Source: Cyclaneusma minus (taxonomy: Eukaryota > Ascomycota > Leotiomycetes > Marthamycetales > Marthamycetaceae). From it: 64,000 nt of DNA. The stretch lies in contig JAKZHN010000048.1 of NCBI GenBank assembly GCA_037179335.1, positions 177,858 through 241,857 of the forward strand, written 5' to 3'. Under the pieces are notes generated by a model. It saw nothing but the letters and a program-made list of their open reading frames with translations. It had not been told where the DNA came from and made no database searches. The translations under genes and the position numbers were made by a program. Positions 23,635-38,110 of the stretch are shown here, one piece after another (position 1 is the stretch's first letter; each line of letters begins with the position of its first letter).

Positions 23635-26600
23635 ATATCCCTTTTTAAATTGCTATTTATTTTAAATAGCGCTAAAACTCCCTTAATATTTTTTAATTAT
23701 AATTTATAAATTTTATAAAATTAATTATTCTCCTTTTAGAATACTTAAAATTATGCCTTTTTTAAACCGTTCTTTTTTAAAAAATAGCTATTTTTGCCTT
23801 TGCTATTTATATTATAGCCTTTTTAAATTTCTTTTGTTTTTTAAATATTGGGGCAATTATAATTTAATTAAAATTTTATATTAAAATAAAATTTTATATT
23901 ATAATAAATAGCTATAATATATTTTTATTATATTATAGGGCTTATTTAATAAAAGAGCTTGAGGGTTTTAATTTATTTGGATAATTTTAATATTGTTTTT
24001 ATAAATATTTTTTAAAGCTATAAAAATTTGCTTTTAATTGATAGCTTAATTTATAATTTATTTATTTAATATAATATATTAGGCCTTAATTTAGGCGGAT
24101 ATTTTAATTATAAATATTTAAAACGCTATTAAATTTTTATTTTTTAATAATCTTTTATATTTTAGTATTTTTTTCCAGAACTTTTCTTTTAATACTTTTG
24201 CTTTTCCGTTTATTAAGTTTTTTTTGGCTTGGAAATTGTGTTGTTTTTGATTTTAATTTAAAAAGAAATATATAGAAAATTGGAAAACTTTTCATATTAT
24301 TAAAAGAATTAAAAAAGCAGGCTTTTTTATATATTTTAAATATCTTTTATTAATCGGCCTTTTTTTTTCTTTTTATAGGGCGGTTAATGTTTATATTTTT
24401 AATATTAATATAAATATATTGGCCTATTTTAAAAATTGGGGCATTAAAACAATAAATATTGGTATTTTATTTATAGCAATTAATTAATTATTAAGCCAGT
24501 ATTTTAAATTAAATAAAAGTTTATTTTATTTAATTTATAATAATATTGGCTTTATAAATTTTTTATTTTTAAATGGCGATTATATTTAAAAAATAAAATT
24601 AGGACGGCTTTATACCTATTTATAAATAAAATTTATAATTGGTAAAAAATAGCATTATTTTAATAATTCTAAATATTTGGTTATTAAAAGCAAATTTAGC
24701 TAATAATAGCTAATTTATCCAATTATTTTAGGTAAAAAATATAAAGCTTTTTAAATATTGCTTTAAATAAGCATTAAGTTTTTTGATTTATTTATTTATT
24801 TTAGAATAAAAAAAAGGGCTTTAATTCGATTTTTAATTTTTTAAATAAATATTTTTAAAATTAAAAAATAAATTAGGTTTTTTCATTTAAAATAATATTA
24901 TTAAAATATTATAAAGGCAATAAATTTTATTGATAAAGGCGTTTATATGCTTTTTAATTCCAAAGCTAATAATAGAAATAAAATATTGTATTTTAATAAA
25001 TTTATATATTATTATTATAATATATTAATAAATATAGCCATTTTTAATATATTTAAGCAAAGATATAATATAATTTATTAAAATATTTCATAAAAATTGC
25101 AAAACTCCGGGAAATAATAGCCTTAAAACTTTAATTTTATTATAAAGTTAATATATTTTAATATATTTTGCAATATTTCGAAATATTTTAAGCCATTAAT
25201 AATATTAATTAATATTTTCTAAAATTTTAACCCTTTTTAAGTATTTGGCTATAGCTATAAAATAATGTTTATAAATAATTGAAATTATTAAATTAGAAAT
25301 ATTAAAAGGTATTGATATTTAATTTATGCTTTTTAAATCTTTGAATATAATTTTGCCATTTAAAATAAAAGAATCAAATATTTATTTTTTAAAAATCTGG
25401 TATAAATTTTTTGGCCAGGCCTTAAAGCTTTCATTTTTAAGGCCGCTAATACTAATACAATTGTTTTTAATATTTTATAAACTTTTTTAATAATTTTCTA
25501 AATTGGCTTTTTTAAATTTTGCTTTAAATTCAAATTTAAATTTAAAATAAAATATCCTTTTAAAGTTATTATTAGGGTTTTTAATGCTTTAAATAAAGAT
25601 TTTAATTTTAATAATAATATTTTTAATTTATATTACAATCATTTATTTTTAATATATTAAAATTGGTTTTTTAAAAGCCTATTTAATATATTTAGCTTTA
25701 TTGCCTAAAAGTCTAATTTATAAATGATTTTAAAATTAATAGATTTATTTTTAATCTAGCTATTTAATTATTGTCAAATATTTTAAATTATTATAATTAG
25801 TTTAAATTTTAGTTTGTTTTAATATTTTTTAATTTTTTAAGTTTTTAAGCATTTAATAATAGCCAAAAGGTTTTTATTATAAATTTTATAATTGCATTTT
25901 ATAAAATTATAAATTAAAGGATGTTATTATTTTTATATTAAAAAGCATTTTTTTAAAGTATAATTTAAGGTATTTATTTTTAAAATTATTTATTTATTAT
26001 AGTTAAAAAAAAATCAGAATTGGAATTAAATCAAATGCCTATTTAAATTTAGTAAATGTTTTTTATTAAATTTCTTCTTAAATTCTTTTTTAATTAAATT
26101 ATTTAATAGCTTAGCTATTTTAAAACAAAATTAAATAAACCTTTAATAAAAATTAATGGCTTTTAAATTATAATAGTAAATATTTTATTTAAATTTATTT
26201 TTATATTATTTAATATAATATAAAGGCCTAAATATTTGGTAGGAATATTTTAAATTTGCATTTAAAAATATTAATTTAAAAACCAATTTTTTTGTAAATA
26301 GTGGATTAGTTTCCAAATATATTTTTTATACTTTTTTGAATTATTTAAAAAAATTAAAAAATTATTTAAAATATTTTATATATTTTATTTAGCAAATTAA
26401 ATAAAATATTATTAATAAAATATCAAAATAAAGCTAAAATATTGTAAAATTTAAAGGGTATAATTAATAATTTAGAAAATTCAAAGGGGATAATAAATGC
26501 CATTTTCTTTTGCTATTTTTAATTTATTAAGTATTATTAGAATATTAAGCTTGGTTTAAATTGTAGCTTTATATATAGCGTTTATTTTTTTTTAATTAAT

Positions 26601-29600
26601 GATAAAAAATAGCAATTTTTGATAATCATATTATTTAATCTTTTATAAGTTTAATATTTTTTTATTAATTTGGCAGCTAATATTAACGGTATAATATATT
26701 TGGATTTTAATCTCCAAATAAATTTATAAAAGAATTATTTATTAAGCTATCTTTTAATATATTTTACTTTGTTTAATAAAAATGGCTAACTTTTATTATA
26801 TAATAATTTTATATTAAATAATAATTTAATTTTATAATTTTATAATTGCCTAAAAACTAATTTATTGGCTTTTTTAAAAAAAAACAAGCATTTAATATAT
26901 TATAAAGATATTTAAAAAGCTCATTTTAAATTCTTTTATTATTTAGGCTAGGCTTTTCTTTGTATAAATTCAATAATTTGTTTTATAATTTTGCTTAATT
27001 TATTTATATTTTAAAAGTTATTATGTTTTTATTTAAAACAATAAAGAATTAAAGAATTATTATAAGCGGGTAAAAATAAAAAATATAATTTATTTGGGTA
27101 TTCTTGGCTTATAATTTTTTTTTATATCGAATTTGGTAATTTTAAAAGCTTTTCCCGCCAAATGCGCAAGTTTCTTGGCTTTAAAATATTATCCAATTGT
27201 TTTTAAATAATTTTTATATATTAATATTTATTTAATAGGCAAATGGAAAAAAAGTAATTGCAAAGCTTATTTTAATAATTTTTATATTTAGTTTAAATTA
27301 ATAATTTTTTAATACCAATTAAGAAATATAAATAAAAGCATTTAATAATAAAAATATTGCTTTTTTTAGTTTTTTAATAATAATGCAAATTTTATTTATT
27401 ATTCTTTTGGCAAAGTATAAAAATTTCAAAAGGCTATTATATATTATATAGGCTTTGGTTTCAAATTTATTTAAACTTGGATTTCTGTTTATAATATAAA
27501 ATTCTTATTTTAAAATAAAAGTTTAATTGATTTTAAAAAAATGCTTTTTTTAAGCATATTAACTTTTTTTTTATATTAAATAAAACATAAAATATTACAA
27601 AAAATATAAAACATATTAATATAAATATAGAAAATATTATTTTAAAAATTAGCTATTTTTCGGGCTTTTTTAATAAAATATGATAAAAAAAATTAATATT
27701 AAATAATAGCTTTTTAAAAAGTATTGTCTAATATAATAATTTTATTTTTAATAAAATGTCTTTTTGGCTTCATTAATAGCTAAATTATAATTTTTTAACT
27801 ATAAAAATTTAAAAATGATTAATATTATTTTAAAAAAGTTAATAAAAAAATGCCTATTTTTTAAAACAATTTCAAATAGCAATTTTAAATATTAATATTT
27901 AAATAATTAAAAAGGCAGATTTTTTATTAGCTAAGGCTAATAGCCTAAATTAAATAAAATTAATAAAGGTAAAAATATATTTTGGCAAATCTTGTATTAA
28001 TAAAGCCAATATTAAAATATGTATTATTAATTAAGGCTTTTATAAGTAAATTTATATATTTAAAAAAAAGACTTTATAAGGCTTTATTAAAATAAATGCA
28101 AAATAATATTTTATTTTATAAATTTTAAAGCTACAAAAATACTATATTAATTAATAATATATTTTTTAATATTTTCCAGCTGCAATTTAAGCTAAAAAGG
28201 TGCAATTTCGCAATTAAAAATATTTATTTTAATTAAAAGTTTTTAAAAAAGAAAAATTAAATTAGATTAAGAAAAATTAAAATTCGAAAAATATTCTTTT
28301 TAAATATTATTTTGGTTAATTTTGCTATAAATGCTGCTTTTGCTAATTTCTTTTATTTATTATAGCTAAATGCTAAATTTTTTTTTCGATTTTGTTTTTA
28401 ATTTTGGCTATTAAATCTTTCCCGATTTTTTTAATATTTCTTTTATTTAAATTCGGGATTTTTAAAATTAAGAATAAATAGAAATTTGTTTTAAAGCTGG
28501 CTATTTTTATAATAATTGCTAAACATAAAGCTATTAGCTATATTTTTAATATTTGCGGCCAATTTTTTAATTCATTTATAATTTTGGTATTTGGGTTTTT
28601 TATAATAAAAGCAAAAATTATATTTGCAATAATATTTTTATTATTAAACTTTAAAAAATACCCAAATTGCAATAAATATAATATTTAAAATTATAAAATT
28701 ATTTTAATTAAAATATTTCTAAATTTAATTGGCGGAAATTAAAATAAATGCCTTGGGTTAATTATTGCTATTGCTATTGCTATTGCCGTTTGTTTTTAAT
28801 TTATTAAATTTAAAGGCTTTGCTAATTATAATTTATAATCTTTCAATATGGTTTTTTTTAATGCGGTTATTAATGCGCTAAAATCTTTTTATTTATTTAG
28901 TATATTTATTATTTATAAGTATTTTTTTGAAATATTTAATACAATTGGCTAAAATATTAGAAATTTTGCTATATAATTTAATAAGTTTTATTAGATTCAA
29001 TTAATTAGCTAGCTATATTTTAAATTTAAATTTAAAATAAAATATAGCAAAGCTTTCAATGTTTTTAATTTTTAGCTTTTTTAAAGTTTGTTTGATTTTC
29101 TTATATTTATTTAAAATAATATAAAATATTATTAAAATATTATATAAAGCTTTTGCATTTTTCCAAAGCTATTTAAAAGGGGTTTTTAAAGATAAAATAA
29201 CTTTTTTAAAGCTTATATAATATTGGTATATAGCTTTGCGTTTATTTATTTTAGCCAAAAATTAAATTTATTTATAATTAATATTATAAATTGTATTATT
29301 AATTTATAAAATATAACACAATTCCGATTTTTAAATTAATTTTCTTTTTAATATTTTAAAGAATTTTCACTTTTGCCAATAAATTTCTTGGGATTTTTAG
29401 CGCGGCGGTATGGATATTTAAAAAAAGATTTAAGGTAAATATTAATAGCTTTAATATTAATAAGCTGATTCTAAAATTTAATAGCTTTAGCTATATTACT
29501 AAAACATTGGTTAAATAAATTATTTATAGCTTTATTAATATTATATATAATGTTTTTTTAAATAAATATAATTATTAATTATAATATTGGCAATTTTCTT

Positions 29601-29891
29601 TTTAAAAAGGCAATAATATCGAAATTAATATTGTTTTATGTTTTATTAATAAGGTATTTAAAGGCGGCTTTAAAATATAAAACTTTTATAATTTTAAATT
29701 GCTTATCTATTGCATTTGCAATGATTGCGGCAATTTTAATTATGGCGTAAGATTTTTAATTTAAAAATTATAAAATTTGGGGCTAAATTTAAAAATTGCG
29801 CAATTTTAGGCTGCTTTTTTTTATAAATAAAAGGCTATAATTATTTTAAGGAAATTTAAATTAAATTAGCTAATAAAAAAAGTTTATAAAT

Positions 29892-30105
29892 TATTATAAT
29901 AGCTTAAAGACAAGGCAAAAATTAAAGTAAAGCAATATTATAAGCTGGAAAAGAAAATTTGCAGCTTTGCAGAATTTTAAAAGCCTTGCAGGCTAGTATA
30001 AAACGCTAAGGTCACGTGCCTGGCACGGGAGAGGGCTTGGGGCGCGTGGCGCGTAGCGCGTGCCCGAGGCATGTGCCTGAGGCACCTAAGGTCAGTATTG
30101 TAACA
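29892..30105 (-). repeat. 5' LTR (right copy) of the minus-strand gypsy element
   Basis: 214 bp, ending TAACA on the plus strand. The outer-right part has an unmutated GC-rich core (about 30,010-30,090, with repeated GCGCGTGGC-like words). The inner-left part is AT-converted. Confidence 0.88.
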
Positions 30106-33100
30106 CTTATTTTAAAGACTTTTTACCAAATTATTTAATCTGAAATTTATAAAATAGCTATTAAATAAAATAATATAAAAGGAATATTTTAAATAGAAAA
30201 AAGTTACAAAGCCCTAGGCTTTATGAAAAGCTAAATTTTATAATCTATCCTATTAAAATATTTAAAATAGCCTTTATTTGGATAGCCTTTTAAAATTATG
30301 CTGGAAAATGAAAAACCAATTTATTAATTTATAAAGTATATTTGCTAATTTATTATAGAAAGCTAATTATATAAAGGCGTTGCCTATATTTAAATTTCAT
30401 TATAATATATTATAAATTGCAAATTTAATTTCGATTTTTAATATTAGCTATTTTAATATTAATTGTTATTTTTATTTTTTATTTAATAATTGTGATTATA
30501 ATATCGTAAAAATTATATTTGCAAAGCTATATATGAATATTTTAATTTTAAAATAATAAAGAGGAATTAAGGAAAATATAAGCTATGGTGGAGAATTTAA
30601 ATCGCTTATAAGAAAGGCTTAAATAGCAAGCGTAAAAATTAAATAAAAATATACTTTTGGAATTATATAAACAAAAAACTAAATTTCCAAAATTAAAAAA
30701 TATTAAATAAATGCCTAAATAGAAGAGTTTTATTGAAATGTTTAAAATAATTTAAGCAAAATTATTTATAATAAAAAATTGGAAATATAAATATTAAAAA
30801 TAACTTATAAATTAAATAATTAAATATTGCTGAAAATAAATAATTAAGCTTCTTTTAATAAAGTTTTAATATCAATATTATTGGTAGCAAAATAATACCA
30901 AATTTTTAATAATTTAATTTTTAAAACGGAATAGTTTTTATTTAAAAAAAACCCCGGATTAATTTTTTTTAAAAGATTATAGCGTTTGGGAATAATAAAG
31001 ATAGAAAATAATAATTTTAAGGATTTTGTTTTTATAATAATAAAAGGCTTAATTAAATTTGAATATAAAGCGCTAAAAGCAATTAAGGATTTTTTACTAA
31101 AAGATTATAGGCAATATATAGGGAATTTAAATGGTGAAGCTATAATGAAAATCGCAATTAATTGCTACCGGATAATTAAAATTAAAATTTTAAAAAAGGC
31201 TAAGAAATTTATTATTAAATAAATTTTAAAAAAAATATTAATAAATAGCTTAAATTATATAATATAAGCGTTTTGTAAAAAATATAATCCGGGTATAATT
31301 AAGAAAAGGTAGCTAATTATTATTTTATAATAGTCTAAATTAAGAATTTAAATATTGCCTATATAAAAATAATTTCCAATACTTATAATTTTCTTTAAAG
31401 GATTAAGAATAAAAAGGCAGTTTTTAATTATAATAAATATAAGTTTTTTATTTTATAAAAACCAATTAATAATTATATATAATTATTAATCGCTTTAAAT
31501 AAAGAAATTAAAAAATGGTGGAAAGGCTGGAATTATAAAATTATAATTAGGGTATCAATAATTAAAAAATAAATATTGTTTACTAGGAAATTGCTTTATA
31601 GCCGGCAATATATGTTTTGTGATAAAGTTTTCAAAATGCCTATAATAAAATTTGTTATATATTATATCCCGATAAAAAAGGGTATTAAGGCAGTAATTCG
31701 TTTTTTATAATAAAAAAAATAAAAAAAATAAAGCAAATTTCTCGGCAAATTAAGAAAGGCAGAAATTATTATTAGGATCACAAAGTTATAAAGCGCTAAA
31801 ACATAAATCCTTTTTTAAAAAATACCTGGCATTTATTATATAATCCAGGATTTTAAAAATATTAATACGGTAATAGTTAAGGATTTTTATTTTATGAAAA
31901 AAATAAAAAATATTATATATATTATATTTATATTATAAAAAATAATTTATTTTTAATATAATAGGGTTAATGGCTTTCAGGCTATTGGTATATATTTTTT
32001 TTATATTTATAAAATTGGATTATTTATATTTAATAGTTAATAGTGTTATTTTGATATAAAGTAAAGCCTTATAAAACTTTTTTTAATTTATAGCTTTTTT
32101 AAAAATATCGCGATAAAATGCATTTTAAAACCGGATTCGAAATTTTTATTAAATAAAATATATTCAGAAAAACTATAATTTATTTATTTTGAAAATAATA
32201 ATCTTTTTATATTTAAAACTTTTAAGGCTATATTTTTTTTATTACTATTATTTTCCGTATATAAATTGGACAAGAATTATTTTAAATTTTAAAAAAGCTT
32301 TTTTTTAAATTAATAAGCTATTATTTTTTGGCTTGGTAAAAGACCAAAAAGGTATATATTTATTAGTAGATAAAATCGCTGTTATTTGTAATTTTAGATT
32401 ATTTTAAAATAAAACGGAATTAAATAAGTTTTTTTATTTTCTTTTATTTTTAAAAGGCTTTATTGCAGGAAAAGCAAACCTAGTTTTGGCTATAAAAAAA
32501 GCTTATATCAAAATAAAAATAAAAATAGTAAAGTTTAAAAACAGAAAGCTATATAGCCGCAAGGTTGCAATAGAATTTAATTGGATAATAAAATATAAGG
32601 CAATTTTAAAAAAAACCAAATGCAAAGCTATTAAAATTATATTATAAAGGGGAGATTAGAAATTATAATATTATATAAATTGTAATGCATTAATTATTGC
32701 TATTGGTAATAATATATTTTAAGTTTTAAATTGTTTTATTAGTATAAAAGCGATAAATTGCAAATTGGAAATATACCAATCAATTATATTTTTATTGGCT
32801 AGATTAATTAAAATTAAAATAAAATGATTTAAATAAAATAGGAAGCGTATACCGTTATTTATTTATTTAAGGAAATTAAATGAATGCTATATTCATTAGA
32901 TTATTCGGTAATTATTTATATGGATTATATTATTTTTATAAATATATTTAATGCAAATAAAATTTGGAATAAAATTGCAAAGTGGTAATAAAGATTATTT
33001 AGATGTAATTGCGATTATATTTATATTTTTGGAAAAAATAACATTATAGCTAATGGGCTTTTAAGACTTTTGGTGGAAAATATAATTATGAAAGTATTAA

Positions 33101-34301
33101 ATAATAATAAAAATAAAATTGTTATTGCAATTAAATCCGTTAATGCGGTTATTTTGAAATTGGGTATTATTATTAAAAATATGCCATTAAATAAAAAATA
33201 TAATAATTTGTAAAATTTTAAGGAAAAATTATAATATATTAATATTATTAAATTTAAGCTAAAAAGCAAAAATAATTTGGCATTATTTTAAAAAGCTATA
33301 ATTTTAGCGCAAATATTTTATATGTATTGTTATATATTGCTTAGATTTTAATAAAAACGAATTTTATTTGGTTTTTTCTAAAACAAAAGCTATTATATTA
33401 TATTTGCCCCGTTACTATTATAATAATTTTTAAAAATGTATATAATATATATAAATATTAAAAATTTAATATTATAATGCAATATATTATAAGGAACTGT
33501 TACTGGCCATAATAACATTATAATATTAAAAAGTATTGCCTATTATATTATTTATATTAATATTTTAAATTATTAAAATCGAATTAATATTATTTATTAA
33601 TTTTGAAATTTCAATTGTTAAATTTAATAGGTTTTACTTTTATTGAATTAATTAATTTAGAATTATAAAAATAAAAGTATATATTTTTAATTATGGATTA
33701 TTTCTTTTATTATATTGAAATGGCAGCTTTAAAAAATCTTAATAAAGTTATTTATAAAAGGCTATTTTTAAAATTAATAATTATCTTTTATAAATATTTA
33801 TAAGCCGTTTATTTAAATAATTGATAAATTTTTATTAAAAGGAATTTTAAAAAAATATTAAATAAAAAAAGCACTAAATATATAATTTTAATATATTACG
33901 CCTTTTGAAATATAGGATTAATAAAAAAGCAAATTAAAAAAGAATTTAAAATCGCTACTTATATAAATCCAATATTAACATAAAATTGCTATATTTTATT
34001 ATTTGCTAAAATGGTTTATAATATTAATATTTAAACAATTAAGGTATATGGATTTATATTTTTAAAAGTGTTTATAAATTTTAATTTAAAAAGATTTGGG
34101 GAAATATTGTTAATTAAGGACGCTATTTATATAAAAAGTATCCTATTATAAATTTTGAAAAATAATACTAATAAAGACATTGTAATAAAAATGGCTTTTG
34201 CTAATAAATTTAATAAATTGGATAAAATAAAATAAATTATAATAGAGAGAAAATTTAATTAGCAAGCAAATAAAAAAAAGTATATTAGATTATTATATAA
34301 A
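30106..34301 (+). other. Outer element internal segment 3 (between the two gypsy copies)
   Basis: About 4.2 kb of AT-rich sequence between target copies CTTAT (30,106-30,110) and ATAAA (34,297-34,301). It is flanked by two gypsy copies in opposite orientation, so it could form the loop of a giant inverted repeat. The longest open stretch (30,986-31,222, 78 codons, Lys/Ile-rich) has no recognisable domain. It may include another old insertion; no LTR pair was found. Confidence 0.5.
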
Positions 34302-34526
34302 TGTCACAATACTAACCTTAGGTGCCTTAGGCATATGCCCCGGGCACGCGCCACGCGCCACGCGCCCCGAGCTCTCAGCCTTTAGCCTTATATGCCAGGC
34401 ACATGCTTTTAGCGTTTTGCATTAGCTTGCAGGGTTTCTAAAATTTTGCAAAGCTGGAAATATTCTTTTCCAATTTACAATATTGCTTTATTTTAACCCT
34501 TATTTTGCTTTTAAGCTGCTATAATA
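34302..34526 (+). repeat. 5' LTR of the plus-strand gypsy element
   Basis: 225 bp. The outer-left part keeps a GC-rich core (34,330-34,375, repeated CACGCGCC words); the inner-right half is AT-converted. Confidence 0.88.
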
Positions 34527-37500
34527 ATTTATACGCTTTTTTTATTATCTAATTTAATTTGTTTTTAAAATAATTATAGCCTTTTATTTTGCAAAAACAC
34601 AGCAGTTTAAAATTACGCAAATTCTAAATCTATCTCAAATTCGATTTTATATCTTATGCAGTTTTACCCCGAATCTTATAATTTAATAAATTTTTAAATT
34701 TTTAAATTAAAAATTTTGCACTATATTTATTATATTTATTATAGCTGCTATGAATGCAATAATCAAGCAATTTAAAATTATAGGACTTTTATATTTTAAA
34801 ACCGCTTTTAAATATTTTGCCAATAAAAAACAAAACGGTATTAATTTTAACGCCGCTTTTGTTTAAAAACAATCTTTACCAATTTTATACTTAAAAATTA
34901 TATTTATCTAAAAAACCTTTTACGTAATATTAATAAAGCTATAAGCAATTTATTTAGCTAAGTAAGTTTTTTTCAATATATATGCAATTAAAATTGCTAA
35001 ATTTGAAAATTAGCTTATTAATATTAAATTTTTTATTTTTTATTTTAAAACTTTTCTTCTTTTGGCTATTTGCACCGCCGCGCTAAAAATTCTAAAAAAT
35101 TTATTAAAAACAAAATTCCTTAAAATATTAAACAAAATTACTAATTTGAAAATCGGAATTGCGCTGCGTTTTTTAAATTAATAATATTATTTATAATATC
35201 AATTATAAACAAATTTAATCTTTTGCCAAAATAATTAAAAACAAAATTATATACCAATATTATATAAATTTTAAAAAAGTTATTTTGAATTTAAATAAAT
35301 TTTTAAATAGCTTTTGAAAAATGCAAAAACTTTATATAATTTTTTAATAAAAATTTATGTCATTCTGAACAAATATAAAAAAGCTAAAAAAGCTTTAAAA
35401 AAGCTGAAAATAAAAAAAACCCAAAATTTTGCTGTATTTTATTTTAAATTTAAATTTGAAATATAATTGGCCAATTAATTTAATAAAATAGAAATTATTA
35501 AATTATATAGCAAAGTTTCCAATATTTTAACCAGCCGTATTAAATATTTCAAGAAAATTCCTGCAAATAATAAATATATTAAATAAATAAAGATTTTTTA
35601 ATGCATTAATAACCGCATTAAAAAACACTATATTAAAGAATTATAAATTATAATTAATAAAAGTTTTAAACTTAATAAATTAACAAAAGAAGGCGCCAAT
35701 ACTAATAGTAATTAATTTAAAGCCTTTATTTTAGCTTTTGCAAATTAAATTTAAAAACACCTTAATTAAAATAATTCTATAATTTTAAATATTATTTTTG
35801 CCGCTATTTGGGCATTTTCCAAAATTTAGCAGCAAAAATATTGCTATAAATATGGTTTTTGCTTTTATTATAAAAAGTTAAAATATTAAAGCTATATATA
35901 TGCTAAAAAGCTGGCCGCAAATATTAGAAATATAGCCAATAATTTTGCTTTCGGCAATTAGCGTAAAAATAGCCAATTTTAAAGCAAAATGTTATTTATA
36001 TTTAATTTTAAAAGCCCCGGATTTCAATAAGGAGAATATTAAAAAAATTGGAAAGAATTTAATAATTAAAAAACAAAAAAAACCATAGGGCCTGTATTTA
36101 GCTATAATAAATAAAAGAATTAATAAGAGCAATATTTATAGCGAAATTAGCCAAAATAGCATTTAAAAAAATACTTTGCTAATTTTGTTTTTTTTGAATT
36201 TTTGAATTTTTTTTCTTTTTTTCGAATTCGGGCTAAAATAAATATTTCCAATTGAAAAATAGCAATCTTTTAGCTTGAATTACAATTAAAATATGTTAAA
36301 AAAATATTACTAATTAATATAGTATTTTTATAATTTTAAAGCTTATAAAATAAAATATTATTTTGCATTTATTTTAGCAAAGCCTTATAATTTATATTAA
36401 CTAATTGTTTTTTATTTTCTAAATATATAAATTGATTTATAAAAGCTTTAATTAATAATAAATATTTTAATATTGGTTTTATTAATAAAGAATTTGCCAA
36501 AATATATAATCTATTTTTATTGGATTTTTTCCAGCCTAGGCTATTGGCTTTAGCAAACGAAAACTTTATATTTCAAATTATTTAAATATTAATAGCCAAA
36601 ATTGCTATTTAAAACTATTTTAAAAAATAAGCCTTTTTTTTATTAAATCTTTTAAAATTATATTAAATATTTTTGGATTTCTATAATTAGAAACCTATAA
36701 TCCGGCTATTAATTAAATTAAAAAAATATTCTATTAGAACCAGAATTATTATGCCGAAAATTGTTTTTTAATTAGCTATTATTTAGTATTAATATATTTT
36801 TTTAGCAATACTTTTTTGAACAAATTTAAAAACAGGCCAATCTTTAAAATAATTTTTTTATATTTTTTAGGCAAATATTCTTTATATTCATATTAATATT
36901 TTTTTTATTTTTTTTATTATAAAAAATAGCAATAAAAAAAAGCCAATATAATTAGAAAAAAGTATTTTTTTAAAGATTAACCAAATTCTTATTTTAAAAC
37001 GGGGCTTTTATATTATAAAAAAAAATCCGAATTTAAATAAACCCGAAATTAAAGCCTATATAATATAGAGTAGCTTTTTTAAATTTTTAAATTTTATTAG
37101 GACAATAGTAAATAAAATTTATATTATTATTAAATGCTTTTATTTATGCTTTTTAATTAATATTAAAACATTATTAATTTAGGCCAAATATAGAAAGTAT
37201 TAAAATAAATACTGCAATTAATTTTATTATATTTGCCCGCTAAAAAAGAATTTAATATATAAAAATTCTCTAAAAATTCTCTAAAAAAAGCTACATAATC
37301 TTTTAAAATTAAAACAATTGCGTATCTGGTAAAAAAAGACTTTAAAATTATTAAATTTACTATAGAAAAATATTTAAATAAATTAGACATATTTAAATAA
37401 ATTATGCTTTTTATGTTTATTTATTTATAATAAGTGTTTAATTTCTTACTATTTTAAACAAAAACATTTTAATTTTTAAAATATAAATAAATTAAGCAGG

Positions 37501-37879
37501 ATTATATTTTTGTTTTCGCCAAATTTATAAAATAAAAGCCTAGTCTAACCAATAACAAAATCCAAAACAAGCTTTTTAAATAGCTTTATAATTATAATAT
37601 ATTAAACGCCTGTATTTTAAAAAAAGCCAATAAATTATTTTTTAAGCAATTACAAAATTATAAAATTAAATTATTATTTGGTATAAAATTATTATATAAT
37701 TAAAATCGGCCTTTTTTATTAAAAAATTTAAAATATATTAACAAATAGCTTAATAAGCAATCTTTTTATAAATTTATTCGAAAATTAAAATCCAAATATA
37801 TTATACCGCTAATATTAGCTGCCAAATTATAAAAAAAAAAGAGTATTAAAATTATAAAAATTTAAATAATATTATTATT

Positions 37880-38110
37880 GAAAATTATTATTTTTTGCTA
37901 TTAATTAGATAAATTCTGAATATTGTATATAAAGCTAAAATCTATATTATATTTAATATTATTGCAATATTGAATAAATTAAAAATAGCAAAAGAATAAA
38001 GATAAAAAACGGTATTTATTATCCGCTTTGGATTTTTTAAATTATTAATTGTATTTTTTAAATTTTGCAACACTCTAATTTTGTTTTAATATTATATTAA
38101 TAATATATTA
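37880..38110 (+). pseudogene. Ty3/gypsy reverse transcriptase remnant
   Basis: One plus-strand frame reads LLLIR, then NIVYKAKIY, AILNKLKIAKE, KTVFIIRFGFF and FFKFCNTLILF, with in-frame stops where Gln, Trp or Arg codons would have stood. This is the order PLxIxE...AxxFTKLDxxxAFxxIRI...KTAFxTRxGxFE...PFGLCNAPxTFQ of gypsy RT. Each departure can be explained by C-to-T or G-to-A change. Downstream to about 38,520 further RT-like positions appear. Not functional. Confidence 0.75.

Larger units (their letters stand above)
23421..30105 (-). mobile_element. Nested Ty3/gypsy LTR retrotransposon, minus orientation, RIP-inactivated (6.7 kb)
   Basis: LTRs of 214 bp at 23,421-23,634 and 29,892-30,105, with perfect duplication CTTAT. 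Its LTRs and interior are reverse-complement relatives of the element at 34,302-40,871. For example, 26,160-26,290 corresponds to the reverse complement of about 38,235-38,360, and 28,480-28,575 to about 35,905-36,015. Since that other copy shows a plus-strand gypsy reverse transcriptase, this copy runs on the minus strand. The 5' LTR is therefore 29,892-30,105. No intact frame remains. Confidence 0.87.

Noticed and set aside
37163..37390. 75-codon open frame on the minus strand
   Set aside because: Antisense within a plus-strand gypsy element; Ile/Phe/Lys composition follows from base bias.
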